NCBI RefSeq assembly: GCF_006539545.1 | Contig: NZ_BJNF01000025.1 | Span: 16,100 to 80,099, forward strand | Source of the DNA: Nitrobacter winogradskyi | GTDB taxonomy: Bacteria; Pseudomonadota; Alphaproteobacteria; Rhizobiales; Xanthobacteraceae | Direction: 5' to 3' | DNA: 64,000 nucleotides | Part shown: piece after piece, positions 9,704 through 18,985 of the stretch | How the letters are laid out: each line of letters starts with the position of its first letter | How positions within the stretch are numbered: position 1 is the first letter of the stretch | Position numbers and translations under genes: made by a program | Notes under the pieces: generated by a model | Told to the model about the DNA's origin: nothing | What the model saw: only the letters and a program-made list of their open reading frames with translations | The model's database searches: none

Positions 9704-10627
9704 CTATCGCCACCTGAGCGGCATCGTCCACTCGTTCCAGTCCACGGTCCGATGGTCGGGATGGTAAGGAGCATACAACTGCTTCACCCAATAACAAAAG
9801 TTCGGATGAAGCTTGATAAGGTTGTAGAAGGCGTCTCCGAAATTTAGGGGGCTGAGGCAAACCCTGTTGATCGGCCGTTGAGCTATCGCGTTGACGCAGT
9901 ATGACGACATGCAGGCCTTCGTTTCGCGTTCGGCTACGTTGCTCAGGCTGCGAAAACTGTTCGTCGAATGGAGCCGATACATATAGCGATCCGATTCAAC
10001 GTATTTTGGCTCGACCACCGTTACGGCGCGCAGCGCAAACTCCCAGTCGTGGCAGTATTTCAGGTCGGATAGCAACCCGATTTTCCTGAGCAGATCTCTG
10101 CTCAGGACGAAGTTTCCGCTTGAGGCGGCGACCTGTGAATCCAGGAATATCCAGGATAGCGGAGAGCCCGTTATCCGGCTGCGATCGATGGCGTATCGAA
10201 GCCTCGTCGGAAACTGGTGAGTCGTGACGGGCTTGCCGCTTTCATCGATCGGCTCGACCGCCGAAAAGCCAAAGAACAGCTTCTCTCTCTCATACTGATT
10301 CGCAAATATCCGGATACGATCCTTCGAAAATTTATCGTCCGAGTTCAGGAAGAAGATCATTTCTCCCTTGGCGAGCGACAGCGCCCTGTTCCAGGTGCAG
10401 GGTGCTCCGAGGTTGAGAGGATTCTTCAGAAGCGAGCAGGATGCGAACCGCTTGGCAAATGATCTTTGTCTGAGCATTTTCTGCGCGATCTCGAAGCTCC
10501 TGTCAGGCGAGTGATCGTCGACGATAATGAGCTCGACGTCGGAGAAGGTTTGCCGATAGATCGTCTCCAAGCATTCTTCGATGTACGCTTCATGCTTGTA
10601 ACAAGCGATGACGACGCTGGCCAACAT
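9704..10627 (-). CDS. Glycosyltransferase family 2
   Basis: A complete 307-residue GT-A enzyme. It begins MLASVVIACYKHEAYIEECL and continues with LIIVDDHSPDRSFEIA, then NLGAPCTWNRALSLAKGE and FFLNSDDKFSKDRI, where NSDD is the metal-binding DxD equivalent. The C-terminal CHDWEFALR matches the acceptor-side ED/DWE motif of this family. It lies 15 bases downstream of the 734-residue WbsX gene on the same strand and is probably co-transcribed with it. No membrane segment is seen, so it acts on the cytoplasmic face. The substrate cannot be read. Confidence 0.87.
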   Translation of the reverse strand: MLASVVIACYKHEAYIEECLETIYRQTFSDVELIIVDDHSPDRSFEIAQKMLRQRSFAKRFASCSLLKNPLNLGAPCTWNRALSLAKGEMIFFLNSDDKFSKDRIRIFANQYEREKLFFGFSAVEPIDESGKPVTTHQFPTRLRYAIDRSRITGSPLSWIFLDSQVAASSGNFVLSRDLLRKIGLLSDLKYCHDWEFALRAVTVVEPKYVESDRYMYRLHSTNSFRSLSNVAERETKACMSSYCVNAIAQRPINRVCLSPLNFGDAFYNLIKLHPNFCYWVKQLYAPYHPDHRTVDWNEWTMPLRWR

Positions 10628-10642
10628 GCGAATTCTCTCAAC

Positions 10643-12847
10643 TCAACGTCGAATAACGATCGAATGATTCGATCTGATGAGCGCGCGGCTCCCCTCACCC
10701 ACCTCCAGAACCGCAATCTGGTACTCTCCTTCAGGAAGGTCATGCACAAGAAAGGAGAGCTGGAAGCCAAAATAGCAATCACTGCTCTTGGTCCTCATAT
10801 ACTCTTTGACATCAAATCGCTCATGCCAGTCCACGACCAGGCAGTAGCCATTTTGATCCTGCTTTCTGGAATCCGTGGAGAGGAGGATGAGGAAAGCTAT
10901 CCTCTGCTTGTTTGCCTCGAAGGCATCGCCCGCACAGACCCATCCCCGCACGAGCACGACGGATCGCGGGTCCACCACCACCCGTTCGTTCGTTTGCGAG
11001 TTGATGTTCTCGATAACCAGCAGCGATTCAGCCGGATTTTCCGGTGCGCCTTCCGCCTCGACGGGCATCCCGGCGCGCGTATGCTGCAGGCCGGAATAGA
11101 CCATCTCCGACCGATGAATGTTCGCAAGAAGCTGAACGTGAGTCGATGCCTCCTTCATCGCCTGCTCGAGCTCCTGCCGGCTCAGGCAGTCCAGCAAATC
11201 CGGATTCGAGCGGACCTGAGCCGAAATCGGCTCGGACGACGCCACCCTTCTCACCGCTTCCAGGAATGCCCGGCCGTATCGCGAGTCCGGCTCCAGGTGA
11301 GCCCCCTCGGCCCATTCGTTCCAGGAGTTGATGAAGACGATCGGCTCCGCAAACGGACCGCGTCTTGCCCGCCCCGCGGCGTCCCGCAGCCAGACCTCAA
11401 ACGCCTCCGGACTCGATCTGTTGAAGACATGCCCCCGTGAGCCTTTGCGAGGCGTGTTATCCCAACGCGGCATGACGGCAGGAAAATAGGGAAAATCATA
11501 GGTCTTGCCCAAGGACGAACGCACGGCATCGACATAGTCGTAAACTTTTCCGGTGAAGCTCTCCGGCGCGCCCAGCTCGGACAGCGGCTGCTCCCTCGTC
11601 GAGACGGTATGCGGAGGAAACTCCACGGCCGCATCGCAGCTCAGGTCACGCGGATCGAATTCTCCGAATGTCATGGCGTTGCAGATCAGAATTTCGCCGA
11701 TGCCCAACTGTTTTGCTCTTGCGCGCCATGTATCGAACAGGCTCTGCCTGTCCGGCAACAGGGAGGGGCGATAGACCAGAATGATCTTGCGGCCATCGAC
11801 CTTGATATAGCGCTCATCGAGCAGCAGCTGCGCCATATCGTCGATAAAGCGAACGTCATCCTCCAGCGCGTGATTCTGTCCGAGCAGAAGCTCGGCATCC
11901 GAACCGTCCCAGCGACGCGACCAGTTCTCGTTCGCCCAGCAGATGCAGAACGGCAGGTCCGGCTCTCCATCCTCCAGAAGAAGCTCCAATGGTCTTTCGA
12001 GAAGCCTGCGGCCCTGAAACCAATAGACGTAGTAGCAGAAGCCATGAATACCGTAGCGCCGGGCCAGCTCGGCCTGTTGCCGGCGGGTCTCCGTCAATCT
12101 CACGTCATAAAAACCGAGGTCCGCCGGCAGCCAGGGAGATTGATGCGCGGGAAACTGAGGACGCATACGCGAGATATTGGTCCATTCGGTAAAGCCGGGT
12201 CCCCACCATCGGTCGTTCTCCTCGAACGAATGGAACTGAGGGAGATAGAAACAGACATGACGCACCTGTTTGCCGGCCGGATCCGGATCAGGCGTGATAA
12301 GCCTGTTGTTATTCGGGATCAGCAGGTCCGTGTAATCGGAGGGTGAGAATCCGAGCGCAACGACCAGCTCATCGGGGGCGATGGCGTCAAAGAGCGGGAT
12401 CTCGAAAAACTCTCCATCATCCAGCCGCACGCGAAGATAGATGTGGGTCTGGCCCGGATCCGCCAAAGTGTTTCTGAGCGCACGCGCCAGGCGGCGGCGC
12501 GCGACAGGGTTTGCCAGATCGATCCGGAATCCGGGACGGCCGATTGCCGTTCCAGACCCGACTCCCGCAGGAGCTGCGCGATCCGTTCTCGTCTCCTCGA
12601 TGGCGTGAGACCCGACAAAGAGCGAAAGAGAAACAGATTCCGTCAACGACCTGGTATCGACAATCCAACCGGAGATTTCCCGGCCGGACTGCTCCAGTAT
12701 CGCTCCGCGAAGGCGCGCACCCGACTCCAGATCGTCGAGATCCGGATCCAGGAACGAGCTTTGAAGATTTTCCTCATGTGAAATGGGACTGGCGACGGGT
12801 TGCGTCCCCTTTGCACTTCTCACATCGCGTTCCGCAATCTTGTTCAT
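10643..12847 (-). CDS. WbsX-type glycan protein flanked by two beta-rich domains
   Basis: The 734-residue protein has a central WbsX/GH99-like domain (about residues 195-545). It is marked by HVCFYLPQFHSFEENDRWWG, GFTEWTNISRMRPQFPAHQ, GFCYYVYWFQGRRLLERPL, FCICWANENWSRRWDG and INSWNEWAEGAHLEPDSRYG. These are diagnostic of WbsX proteins found in O-antigen and glycan clusters. On each side is a probable beta-sandwich: ISGWIVDTRSLTESVSLSLF near residue 50, and a C-terminal domain from about residue 615 (VLVRGWVCAGDA...). It has no signal peptide. It is upstream of a GT2 gene in one operon and downstream of the Sel1/secretion operon. Whether it is a hydrolase or a transferase is unresolved for this family. 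Confidence 0.75.
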   Translation of the reverse strand: MNKIAERDVRSAKGTQPVASPISHEENLQSSFLDPDLDDLESGARLRGAILEQSGREISGWIVDTRSLTESVSLSLFVGSHAIEETRTDRAAPAGVGSGTAIGRPGFRIDLANPVARRRLARALRNTLADPGQTHIYLRVRLDDGEFFEIPLFDAIAPDELVVALGFSPSDYTDLLIPNNNRLITPDPDPAGKQVRHVCFYLPQFHSFEENDRWWGPGFTEWTNISRMRPQFPAHQSPWLPADLGFYDVRLTETRRQQAELARRYGIHGFCYYVYWFQGRRLLERPLELLLEDGEPDLPFCICWANENWSRRWDGSDAELLLGQNHALEDDVRFIDDMAQLLLDERYIKVDGRKIILVYRPSLLPDRQSLFDTWRARAKQLGIGEILICNAMTFGEFDPRDLSCDAAVEFPPHTVSTREQPLSELGAPESFTGKVYDYVDAVRSSLGKTYDFPYFPAVMPRWDNTPRKGSRGHVFNRSSPEAFEVWLRDAAGRARRGPFAEPIVFINSWNEWAEGAHLEPDSRYGRAFLEAVRRVASSEPISAQVRSNPDLLDCLSRQELEQAMKEASTHVQLLANIHRSEMVYSGLQHTRAGMPVEAEGAPENPAESLLVIENINSQTNERVVVDPRSVVLVRGWVCAGDAFEANKQRIAFLILLSTDSRKQDQNGYCLVVDWHERFDVKEYMRTKSSDCYFGFQLSFLVHDLPEGEYQIAVLEVGEGSRALIRSNHSIVIRR

Positions 12848-13008
12848 CGCACCCGAATCTCCTCACAGCCCTGAAACTGGTAGACACATGACCTCGCATC
12901 ACACGAGCGGCCCAAGGCAGGCACCTGCCATCCCGTCGGCGAGACCTTGCGTGAAGAAGGATAGCCCCGCATTCATTCCTCAAGATCGAACCTGATCGCG
13001 AACGGCGC

Positions 13009-15054
13009 TCAGCCATCAACCGTCGTTACGCCGATCGCATTCAGGCGGCGCCGGGCGCCTTCATGATTGTGACCGGCCGCCCGGCGATACCACTGCACCG
13101 CCGCGTCCTGATCCTTCGTCACGCCGCTTCCCGACATCAACGCGTCGCCGAGCGCGATCTGCGCTTCCGCCACATCCTGCCGGGCCGCCTTCTCCAACCA
13201 TTCAACCGCCTTCCCGGCGTCGGCCTCGCATCCCTGTCCTTTTCCAAGCATCACCGCGAGGTTGAACTGCGCGACCCTGTGTCCCTGTTGCGCGGCGGCC
13301 TCGTACCACTTCACTCCCTGCGCAAGATCCTGGGCCAGGCCGGAGCCGGTGCAATACAGCACGGCGAACTGAAACTGCGCGCCGGCATGGCCCGCATGCG
13401 CGGCCTTCGTCATCCAGGACGCGGCGGTCTCCGCATCACTGATGCCGCTGCCCGGATCGAGATGAAGCAGCGCCAGGGTATATTGAGCATCGACATGACC
13501 CGCGCCGGCGGCGCGGGCGAACCATGCAACCGCGGCCGCGATGTCTGCTTCCCCCCCGAACTTGCCCATATGCACCACGCCAAGCTGGAACGCGGCCGGC
13601 GCGTGATCCGCCTCGGCCGCCTCGATCAGCAGCGCCCTTGCCTGCTCAAGCTGTTCCGCCGAACCCTCCTGGTGAAGCAGGAAAAGCGCATAGGCTGTCC
13701 TGGCGTCCGGGTCTCCGCCCATAGCTGCCTTACAGAGCCATTCTCCCGCCAGCTTGGGATCGCGCGGAACCCCATTGCCTGCCGAGTAAAGTTTTCCGAG
13801 TTGCAACTGCGCGGCGGGGATGCCGCCTTCGGACGCGCGTTCGAACCATTCGATCGCGCGGTCTACATCGCGCTCGACGCCGGATCCATTGAGATAGAAC
13901 ACGGCGATGTTGAACGCGGCCGTCGCGTGACCGTTGCGGGCCGCACGCTCGAACCATTTTGCAGCCTGACGAATGTTCGGACCGACGCCGGTGCCCGTCG
14001 CATAGAACCGGCCCATGAAAAACTGCGCCTGTACGTCGTCCCGCTCGGCGGCCTTCTCGTACCAGACCGCGGCCTCCCGCAGATCCGGAGCGAATCCTCC
14101 GCCGTGGGAGTAAAACTCCGCCAGCGCCTGAATCGCGGGAAAGTAGTCCCTGCGCGCCGCCTTGCGCAGCGCGGTTTCAGCCTTGTCGACATCCTTCGCG
14201 ACACCATGGCCTTTCAGGCGCAACAGGCCGATGTTGTACAGCGCGATGATATCGTCATGCCTCGCAGCGCCCTGGAACAGACGGGCCGCTTCCGCGGGAT
14301 TCTCCGGCATTCCCGTTCCCTTCAGGTTCATGAACGCGAGCGCGACCTGCGCCCTGACATGATCCTGCTCGGCCGCCTTGCGATACCAGGCCGCGGCCTG
14401 CTCGAAATCGACGGGAACCCCTTTGCCCTGGAAATGGATATCGCCGAGAGCGAATTCCGCCGCAGCGCAGTTCTGCTCAGCCGCAACCCCATACCATGCG
14501 AGCGCGATCTGGAGATTCTTCTCGCAGCCGAGTCCTTCACTGTACATATTGCCGAGGACCGTCTGCGCTTCGGCTTTGCCTTTGTCCGCCGCGGCCGATA
14601 TCCAGTGAAACGCCGCGTCAACATTCCGCTCAACGCTCGTTCCATGCGGAAACACAAGCTGGTGTATGTTCGACGCCTTGTCGCCCAGACGTATGGCCGA
14701 GGACTGACGCCATGTTTCGTGGCGATGCAGGCCCAGCAGCGGCTTCTCCCCCTGCAGAAAGATCAGGCCGAGTTGAAATTGCGCTTCGACATGGCCCAGC
14801 CGCGCCGCGCGCTCATACCAGATCGCGGCATCGGGCACGCTCCTGACAACCCCTTCGCCTTTCACATAAAGCTTTCCTATTCGATAGGCCGCCTCGGCCT
14901 CGCCCGCCTCCAACGCCAGCTTCCAGCACCTGATCGCTTCAAGATACTCGCCACGCTCATACGCGCCCATTCCATGCTCGAAGGGGCCACCGCGAGAAGA
15001 CCCAAGAACCGGACGACGAACCCATTGGAGAAGCGATCTGGATGAAAGCATCAT
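13009..15054 (-). CDS. Large Sel1-like repeat (SLR/TPR) protein
   Basis: The 681-residue protein is made almost entirely of about sixteen Sel1-like repeats of 36 residues. The pattern is A-x-x-x-L-G-x-x-Y-x-x-G-x-G-V-x-x-D-x-x-x-A-x-x-W-Y-x-x-A-A. An interruption follows the second repeat (about residues 100-135). There is no clear signal peptide or membrane segment. The ATG at 15054 overlaps the stop of the membrane fusion protein gene (ATGA), so it is translationally coupled to the type I secretion genes. SLR proteins are scaffolds for protein assembly, in some alphaproteobacteria for exopolysaccharide regulation. A role in organising secretion or polysaccharide export is inferred. Confidence 0.85.
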   Translation of the reverse strand: MMLSSRSLLQWVRRPVLGSSRGGPFEHGMGAYERGEYLEAIRCWKLALEAGEAEAAYRIGKLYVKGEGVVRSVPDAAIWYERAARLGHVEAQFQLGLIFLQGEKPLLGLHRHETWRQSSAIRLGDKASNIHQLVFPHGTSVERNVDAAFHWISAAADKGKAEAQTVLGNMYSEGLGCEKNLQIALAWYGVAAEQNCAAAEFALGDIHFQGKGVPVDFEQAAAWYRKAAEQDHVRAQVALAFMNLKGTGMPENPAEAARLFQGAARHDDIIALYNIGLLRLKGHGVAKDVDKAETALRKAARRDYFPAIQALAEFYSHGGGFAPDLREAAVWYEKAAERDDVQAQFFMGRFYATGTGVGPNIRQAAKWFERAARNGHATAAFNIAVFYLNGSGVERDVDRAIEWFERASEGGIPAAQLQLGKLYSAGNGVPRDPKLAGEWLCKAAMGGDPDARTAYALFLLHQEGSAEQLEQARALLIEAAEADHAPAAFQLGVVHMGKFGGEADIAAAVAWFARAAGAGHVDAQYTLALLHLDPGSGISDAETAASWMTKAAHAGHAGAQFQFAVLYCTGSGLAQDLAQGVKWYEAAAQQGHRVAQFNLAVMLGKGQGCEADAGKAVEWLEKAARQDVAEAQIALGDALMSGSGVTKDQDAAVQWYRRAAGHNHEGARRRLNAIGVTTVDG

Positions 15055-16397
15055 GGCTCCCGCATGGCCTCGCTCATGCCTTTCAACATTCCGCCGAGCA
15101 GATACATCGCCACAGAACGGGTCCCGACGTTGATGTCTCCTTGCAGGGTCATGCCGGGAATGAGACGAAAATTACTCGGCACGCCCTTGAAGGCGGACGC
15201 GTCCACCGAGCATCTTGCCTTGTAATAGGCATCGACCGGTTTGCCGTCATCGTCGGTCGTGAATGTGCCTTCGCTGATCCAGCGCACCTTGCCATGCGCC
15301 GTGCCATGCTCCGCCGCATTGAAAGCGTCGATTTTCATCACGCAGGGGTCGCCTGCCCGGATGAACCCCACATCTCGCGCGGAGATCCTGATTTCCGCTT
15401 CCAGCTTGGTATCGATCGGCATGAGCGTAATGAAGGGATCGCCTGGCTTGAGCACTGATCCGACCGAAAGCTTGGCCATCGTCAGGACCACGGATGGTTC
15501 GGCAGCTGTCCAGCGCACGAGATCCTGGTGCTTGAAAGCTTTTTCATAGGTTGCCCGCGCTTCATCCAGCTTGTTGCGCGTCGTCACCAGGTCCTGGCTC
15601 AGTTGCGCAAACCATTGCTGCTTGAACGCGTCGCGATCGGCGGTGATAGATCCCAGTGTATTCTGCGCCTCGATCAGGCCGTTGTGGGCATTCTCCAGCG
15701 TCCGCAGCAACTCCAGCCTGGCGTCCTGGGAGATGTACATGTTGAGCTGGGATCCGGTGCCGCGCTCGGCGAGCGTCGTGCGCATCTGCTCGATCTTCGC
15801 CATGATCTCTTCGCGCTGCCGATAGCGGGTATCATCGGCGCGAAGTTTCTCGATCGTCGCCTTGGTTTCCCTGATCTTTGATTCGAAGCTGTTGAGCTGG
15901 GCCTGATACTGAGCCACGCGCTGTTCATAGAGCGCCTTCTGCAAAGCGGCGTACTTCTGGAAGTCGGAATCCGGATTATCAGGAAACACCAGTGGCTGCT
16001 GTTTCAACTCGGCCTCATCGCGCCCCGCCTGCGCCTCCAGGCTCGCGATCTGCAGCTTCGCCTGCGTCAGATCCGCCGAGGTGAAAGTGGCATCGAGCGT
16101 CGCGAGTAGCTGCCCGGTCTTCACCTGCTCGCCCTCGCGCACGTCGATCGTCTTGATGATCGATGGATCGAGCGCCTGCAGGACATTGACGTGACCGACA
16201 GGGACGATGTTTCCGCTCAAGCTGGTGATGACGCGATCGACCTGCGTAAGACACAGAATTGCGACGATCGAAACCAGGAATGCGGACAGCACGAACAGGG
16301 TGACGCGCGCGACCAGCGGCTCCGCCGCCTCCCGGATTGCGTCGGTCTCCGACTGAAACTGGCGAACGGTCGCGAGCGAGGCCTGGCTAGGAGACAA
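15051..16397 (-). CDS. Type I secretion membrane fusion protein (HlyD family)
   Basis: This protein bridges the inner-membrane ABC exporter to an outer-membrane channel. A single N-terminal membrane helix (VTLFVLSAFLVSIVAILCL) is followed by a lipoyl-like half (IKTIDVREGEQVKTGQLLATLD) and a long coiled coil (about residues 100-290). The second lipoyl half and a beta-barrel carry LVPGMTLQGDINVG-like sequence (here LIPGMTLQGDINVGTRS), diagnostic of HlyD/PrtE. The chosen TTG at 16397 has GGAG nine bases upstream and overlaps the ABC gene by 11 bases, giving 448 residues. The longer open frame to 16556 reads inside the ABC gene and is unlikely to be used. Confidence 0.9.
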   Translation of the reverse strand: MSPSQASLATVRQFQSETDAIREAAEPLVARVTLFVLSAFLVSIVAILCLTQVDRVITSLSGNIVPVGHVNVLQALDPSIIKTIDVREGEQVKTGQLLATLDATFTSADLTQAKLQIASLEAQAGRDEAELKQQPLVFPDNPDSDFQKYAALQKALYEQRVAQYQAQLNSFESKIRETKATIEKLRADDTRYRQREEIMAKIEQMRTTLAERGTGSQLNMYISQDARLELLRTLENAHNGLIEAQNTLGSITADRDAFKQQWFAQLSQDLVTTRNKLDEARATYEKAFKHQDLVRWTAAEPSVVLTMAKLSVGSVLKPGDPFITLMPIDTKLEAEIRISARDVGFIRAGDPCVMKIDAFNAAEHGTAHGKVRWISEGTFTTDDDGKPVDAYYKARCSVDASAFKGVPSNFRLIPGMTLQGDINVGTRSVAMYLLGGMLKGMSEAMREP

Positions 16398-18621
16398 GGG
16401 TTGGACTCCGGAGTTTCGGCTTATCGCTGCGGACCGCGGGCGCGAGGTGCGTATTCTGCTGGTACCAGAGCGAACTGTAGATATCGTTCCGCGCCAGCAG
16501 TTCCTCATGCCGCCCGATATCGTTGACCACGCCACGATCGAGCACGAGGATGGCATCGGCGGTCGTCAGCGACGACAGACGGTGCGAAATGACGATCAGA
16601 GTCCGGCCGCTCGCTATCCGCGCGATGTTGGCATTCACGATGGCTTCGCTGTCGGCGTCGAGCGCGCTCGTGGCCTCGTCGAGGATCAGAATCGGCGGAT
16701 CGACGATCAGCGCGCGCGCAATCGCGAGCCGTTGCCGCTGCCCTCCTGAAAGATTGGGCGATCCTTCGTAGACATAGGTTTCGTAGCCGCGCGGTAGCTT
16801 GTCGATGAACTCCTCCGCGCCAGCCAGCCGCGCCGCCTTGACGATATCGTCAAAAGTGGCGTCAGGAGTGGCCGCGCAGATATTCTCCCGGATCGTGCCG
16901 CTGAAAAGAAAGTTCTCCTGCAGCACGATGCCGACATTCCGGCGCAGGTGATCGATGTCGTATTCGCGAACATCGATGCCGTCGATCTTGATCAGTCCGT
17001 CATAGTCGGAATGCAACCGTTGCAGGAGTCGCGTGATCGTGGTCTTCCCCGAACCGCTCTTGCCCATCACACCGAGCGTGGCTCCGGGCGTCGCTTCAAA
17101 GGAAATACCGTTCAGCGATGGCGAAACCGCCCCCTTGTACCGGAAGGTAACGTCAGAGAACTCAACCTTGCCTTCAATCGGCGAGCGAACGCCGTGGCCG
17201 GAGCGGCCCTCCTCGGCCGGCTGGTTCACCAGCTTGCTGACCGTAGCGACCGCACTCCGCGCTTCGTCGTACTGATTGATCAGCTGCGCGATCTGCATCA
17301 GCGGGCCCGACACGCGCTGCGACAGCATCAGGAAGGCGAACAGCGCGCCGATATAGACGGGATCACTGTTTACAAGTGCGAGATAAACGCCGACCGCATA
17401 AGAGCCGCTCACCGCCAGCCGCTCCAAGGGGCGCACCACCGCCTGGATCGCGTTTCCGGTCATCCCCTCCGCAAGCCGCGCCTTGGCCACGCGCGCAACC
17501 AGCACATCCCACATATGTCGCTGCCGCGCGTCGAGCGCGAGCGACTTCACCGTTCGGATACCGTTGAGCGTTTGAACCAGAAACGCGCCTTGAGCGCCTT
17601 CGGCGACCAGAACGGCATTTGATATCTTACGGTAGGTCGGCAGCATCAGCATGAGCCACCCGACGATCATCGCCGATATCGTCAGAACAATCAGCGTCAT
17701 GATCGGGCTGAAGAAGAACATGACAGGCAGGAAGAAGATCAGCGTCGTCGAATCCAGTATCGTGCCGAACAGCTGCCCCATCAGGAACGAGCGGATCCGA
17801 TAGACTTCATGGATGTCGCGCGCCACGAGGCCGACGGCGGTCTGCTCGAAATAATCGATCGGAAGATTGAGGACCTTCTCAAACACGTAGGTGGACAGCT
17901 TGACGTCAAGCCTGGTCGTCAGCCGATGGACAAGGACTTGCCGGAGGAAGGCGAAGACGGCCTCGAATGCGATGATGACCAGCATCGCCAGACAAAGCAC
18001 ATAGAAGGTGTTGAACGCGTGATAGAAGATCACCTTGTCCGACAGCAGGCGCCAGAACATGATGGGCGCGAGGCCGAGGAAGCCCAGCACCAGCGCGGCG
18101 ATGGCGACATCCCGAACGATACGACGCTCGCGAAACAGCAGCGCCGCGACGAGACCGAAACTAAAGGGTTGCGACTCGTCGGAGATTTCGTAGTTGCGCT
18201 TTGCCAGAATGACATCCCCGGACCAGATGTCTTCAAAGCGAAGCCTGTCGATCACCAGCAGGGCGTCTTCCGCGGCGTTCGGATCCCTCAGAGCGATGCG
18301 GGTATTGTTGGCGTCTCCCTCCACGGCCAGCAGCACCATGAAGCTTCCGTTGCGGAGGCCGACAATGGCCGGAAGCGCCTTTTTCAGATGGGACAGCCCG
18401 TCCCAATCCAGATTGACGTGCTTCGACCGCATGCCGGCGTTCTCGGCGCAGCGGACCAGCTGGCCGGGAGACACCTCGCTTTCGGCAAGAAGATTATCCT
18501 TGGTGAGCTGGGTCGACGTGAGATCGAGTCCATGCTGCCGGGCGATGATGACCAGGCATTCGAGGCCGGACGGCGGCATGGGATCGATATCGGCATCCTC
18601 GGCGACGGCTGGCGCGACCAT
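16387..18621 (-). CDS. Type I secretion ABC transporter with C39-like domain (HlyB family)
   Basis: The 744-residue protein is an export ATPase/permease. Residues about 15-140 form a C39-peptidase-like domain, followed by a six-helix transmembrane domain. The nucleotide-binding domain has Walker A GKSGSGKTT, signature LSGGQRQRLAIARAL and Walker B ILILDEATSALD. In the C39-like domain the segment PPSGLECLVIIARQHG aligns with HlyB, placing Ser where peptidases have the catalytic Cys, and the expected His is absent (GSFMVLLAV). It is probably a non-cleaving substrate-docking domain like that of HlyB, which fits export of RTX proteins with C-terminal signals. It is first in the operon ABC-HlyD-Sel1. 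The RTX gene at 19914 is the likely cargo. Confidence 0.92.
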   Translation of the reverse strand: MVAPAVAEDADIDPMPPSGLECLVIIARQHGLDLTSTQLTKDNLLAESEVSPGQLVRCAENAGMRSKHVNLDWDGLSHLKKALPAIVGLRNGSFMVLLAVEGDANNTRIALRDPNAAEDALLVIDRLRFEDIWSGDVILAKRNYEISDESQPFSFGLVAALLFRERRIVRDVAIAALVLGFLGLAPIMFWRLLSDKVIFYHAFNTFYVLCLAMLVIIAFEAVFAFLRQVLVHRLTTRLDVKLSTYVFEKVLNLPIDYFEQTAVGLVARDIHEVYRIRSFLMGQLFGTILDSTTLIFFLPVMFFFSPIMTLIVLTISAMIVGWLMLMLPTYRKISNAVLVAEGAQGAFLVQTLNGIRTVKSLALDARQRHMWDVLVARVAKARLAEGMTGNAIQAVVRPLERLAVSGSYAVGVYLALVNSDPVYIGALFAFLMLSQRVSGPLMQIAQLINQYDEARSAVATVSKLVNQPAEEGRSGHGVRSPIEGKVEFSDVTFRYKGAVSPSLNGISFEATPGATLGVMGKSGSGKTTITRLLQRLHSDYDGLIKIDGIDVREYDIDHLRRNVGIVLQENFLFSGTIRENICAATPDATFDDIVKAARLAGAEEFIDKLPRGYETYVYEGSPNLSGGQRQRLAIARALIVDPPILILDEATSALDADSEAIVNANIARIASGRTLIVISHRLSSLTTADAILVLDRGVVNDIGRHEELLARNDIYSSLWYQQNTHLAPAVRSDKPKLRSPTLVS

Positions 18622-18985
18622 GAATCTCGCTCTGTCTGTTGCAATTCATGATAGGTCATCTTTGCTATCAATAGATTGATAATGACCACTCAATAATAAC
18701 ATTACATACAATGAAAGTGACGGAAACACGAACATCTTAAAGTGATAAGGCGGCGACGTTCGGGCGGTAATCGACCGCATTCATCGCGCTACGGAGCCCG
18801 GATCAAGCAGCAGGAAGCCTGGGCTTAACATTGTGTCCCGCACGCATCGGTCGAGGCATGGCGTTTTCGAGCGAAAGCATGCTCTCAAGGCTCGACCGCG
18901 GGATGGGCATACCGGTGCGCGCGAATGAAGCGCGTCAGATCAGATCTGAGAACCCCGTTTTTGGTTCATCAGAAGCGGAGGGGTT
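18622..18985. other. Intergenic: secretion-operon promoter region and degenerate repeat
   Basis: No gene is seen. The part near 18655-18745 is AT-rich and should hold the promoter of the secretion operon; it contains ATAACAT at 18696. From about 18861 to 18978 there is a decayed copy of the intergenic repeat (gcgttttcgagcgaaagcat...ttcatcagaagcgg). Confidence 0.6.

Noticed and set aside
13063..15045. 660-codon plus-strand frame
   Set aside because: It is the antisense shadow of the Sel1-repeat gene; high GC and repeat structure keep it open. No domain is recognisable.
16398..16556. N-terminal extension of the HlyD frame
   Set aside because: It lies inside the ABC gene in another frame; TTG 16397 has GGAG at good spacing and gives the normal HlyD start.
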